A stretch of DNA of 5,552 bases from contig DDSQ01000075.1 of assembly GCA_002343845.1 (NCBI GenBank), positions 207 through 5,758 on the forward strand, given 5' to 3'. Positions 4,686 through 5,552 of the stretch are shown in pieces. The position numbers and the translations under genes were made by a program. The notes beneath the pieces were generated by a model, which saw only the letters and a program-made list of their open reading frames with translations, did not search any database and was not told the DNA's origin. This DNA comes from Planctomycetes bacterium UBA2386 (GTDB taxonomy: Bacteria > Planctomycetota > UBA1135 > UBA2386). How positions within the stretch are numbered: the first letter of the stretch is position 1; every line of letters starts with the position of its first letter.

Positions 4686-5552
4686 TCAGCCCGCTCCCAG
4701 CGCGCGGGCGACCTGGTAGGTGACCAGCGAGGCGGCGTAGGCCAGCGCGAACAGGTACAGCGTGGCGTAGCCCATCTGCTTCCACGAATTGGTCTCGCGC
4801 TTGATCGTGGCCAGCGTGGAGATGCACATCGGCGCGTAGATGTACCAGACCAGCAGCGACAGCGCGGTGGCCAGCGACCAGCCGTCGCTGATCAGCGGGG
4901 TCAGCGCCTGCGCGGCCGCGTCGTCGTCGGCCGCCGACAGTGCATAGACCGTCGCCAGCGAGGACACCGCCACTTCGCGCGCGGCCATGCCCGGGATCAG
5001 TGCGATGCAGATCTGCCAGTTGAAGCCCAGCGGCGCGAAGAACACCGCCATCGCGTGGCCGATGCGGCCGGCGAAGCTGTAGTCGATCGCCGGACCCACC
5101 GCGTCCGCCGGCGCGGCCGGGAACGACAGCAGCACCCACAGCAGGACGGTCAGCGCCAGGATGATGCCGCCGACGCGCTTGAGGAAGATCATCGCGCGTT
5201 CCCACAGGCCGATCAGCAGGTCGCGCGGATGCGGGATGCGGTACGACGGCAGTTCCAGCAGCAGCGGGTGCTCGCTCTTGTCGCGGCGCCACTTCTTCAT
5301 CACCCACGACACCAGCAGCGCGCTGAGGATGCCGGCCGCGTACAGGCCGAACAGCACCAGGCCCTGCTGGTTGAACACACCGATCTGCTTCTGCGGCACG
5401 AAGGCGCCGATCAGCAGTGCGTACACCGGCAGGCGCGCCGAGCACGTCATCAGCGGCGCGACCAGGATCGTCGCCAGGCGGTCGCGCGGGTCCTGGATGC
5501 TGCGCGTGGCCATGATGCCGGGGATGGCGCAGGCGAAGCTGGACAGCAGCGG
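4686..5552 (-). CDS. feoB: Ferrous iron transport protein B, C-terminal part (cut by window edge)
   Basis: The frame is open from the right edge, and 288 residues of the C-terminal membrane part are present. FeoB is the inner-membrane Fe(II) importer, with a cytoplasmic G domain at the N-terminus that is outside this window. Hallmarks in visible-fragment numbering are the gate segment with Cys8 (FACAIPGIMATRSI), a second conserved stretch with Cys37 (APLMTCSARLPVYALLIGAF), PSYRIPHPRDLL with WERAMIFLKRVGG after it, PGMAAREVAVSSLATVYAL, and a late helix with Cys243 (YIYAPMCISTLATIKRE). About six hydrophobic segments are visible, consistent with the paired Gate and FeoB-C regions. The end GAG-stop is followed after two bases by the small cysteine-rich protein. 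The genes expected upstream (the rest of feoB, and perhaps feoA) lie off the right edge. No internal stop or frameshift is seen. Confidence 0.95.
   Translation of the reverse strand, partial: PLLSSFACAIPGIMATRSIQDPRDRLATILVAPLMTCSARLPVYALLIGAFVPQKQIGVFNQQGLVLFGLYAAGILSALLVSWVMKKWRRDKSEHPLLLELPSYRIPHPRDLLIGLWERAMIFLKRVGGIILALTVLLWVLLSFPAAPADAVGPAIDYSFAGRIGHAMAVFFAPLGFNWQICIALIPGMAAREVAVSSLATVYALSAADDDAAAQALTPLISDGWSLATALSLLVWYIYAPMCISTLATIKRETNSWKQMGYATLYLFALAYAASLVTYQVARALGAG

Noticed and set aside
4684..5445. Extension of the small cysteine-rich protein to a 336-residue protein by reading upstream in its frame.
   Set aside because: The extra part overlaps feoB in another frame and is low-complexity. 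The feoB frame has clear conserved motifs, and the ATG at 4683 follows its stop by two bases.

Overview
The window is very GC-rich and densely coded. It reads like chromosomal DNA of a Lysobacter/Luteimonas/Xanthomonas-type gammaproteobacterium (Xanthomonadaceae sensu lato). That placement is an inference from composition and from the general look of the proteins, not from a search. I see no mobile element, CRISPR array, tRNA or rRNA.

Layout, left to right. On the + strand there is the last 21 codons of an unrecognised gene, whose stop codon lies next to the ribosome binding site of a predicted lipoprotein (77-670). A 214-base gap with dyad-symmetric sequence but no gene follows. Next is a bactofilin (885-1418) whose stop overlaps the start of a small zinc-ribbon protein (1415-1777) in an ATGA junction. 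After 66 bases comes hscC, a specialised Hsp70 (1844-3541). It overlaps, through a second ATGA junction, a J-domain protein with a C-terminal membrane anchor (3538-4383). On the - strand, converging on these genes, lie the 3' part of feoB (ferrous iron permease, cut by the right edge) and, two bases downstream of it, an 82-residue one-helix membrane protein ending in a cysteine cluster (4435-4683). A perfect 8-bp inverted repeat with a 4-base loop lies at the convergent junction.

How the genes fit together. Two translationally coupled pairs stand side by side: cytoskeletal polymer plus zinc-ribbon partner, and Hsp70 plus membrane-anchored J protein. The second pair parallels E. coli HscC with its membrane J proteins DjlB/DjlC. 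The J protein here has Arg-Pro-Glu where canonical J domains have His-Pro-Asp, so how or whether it stimulates HscC ATPase is a real question. The feoB end belongs to a separate Fe(II)-uptake operon. Its small Cys-rich companion resembles, in layout, the FeoB-associated cysteine-rich membrane proteins of other bacteria.

The most interesting points are the degenerate HPD motif in a tail-anchored HscC partner, the coupled bactofilin/zinc-ribbon pair, and the small FeoB-linked cysteine protein. Nothing here clearly amounts to an undescribed defence or mobile system.
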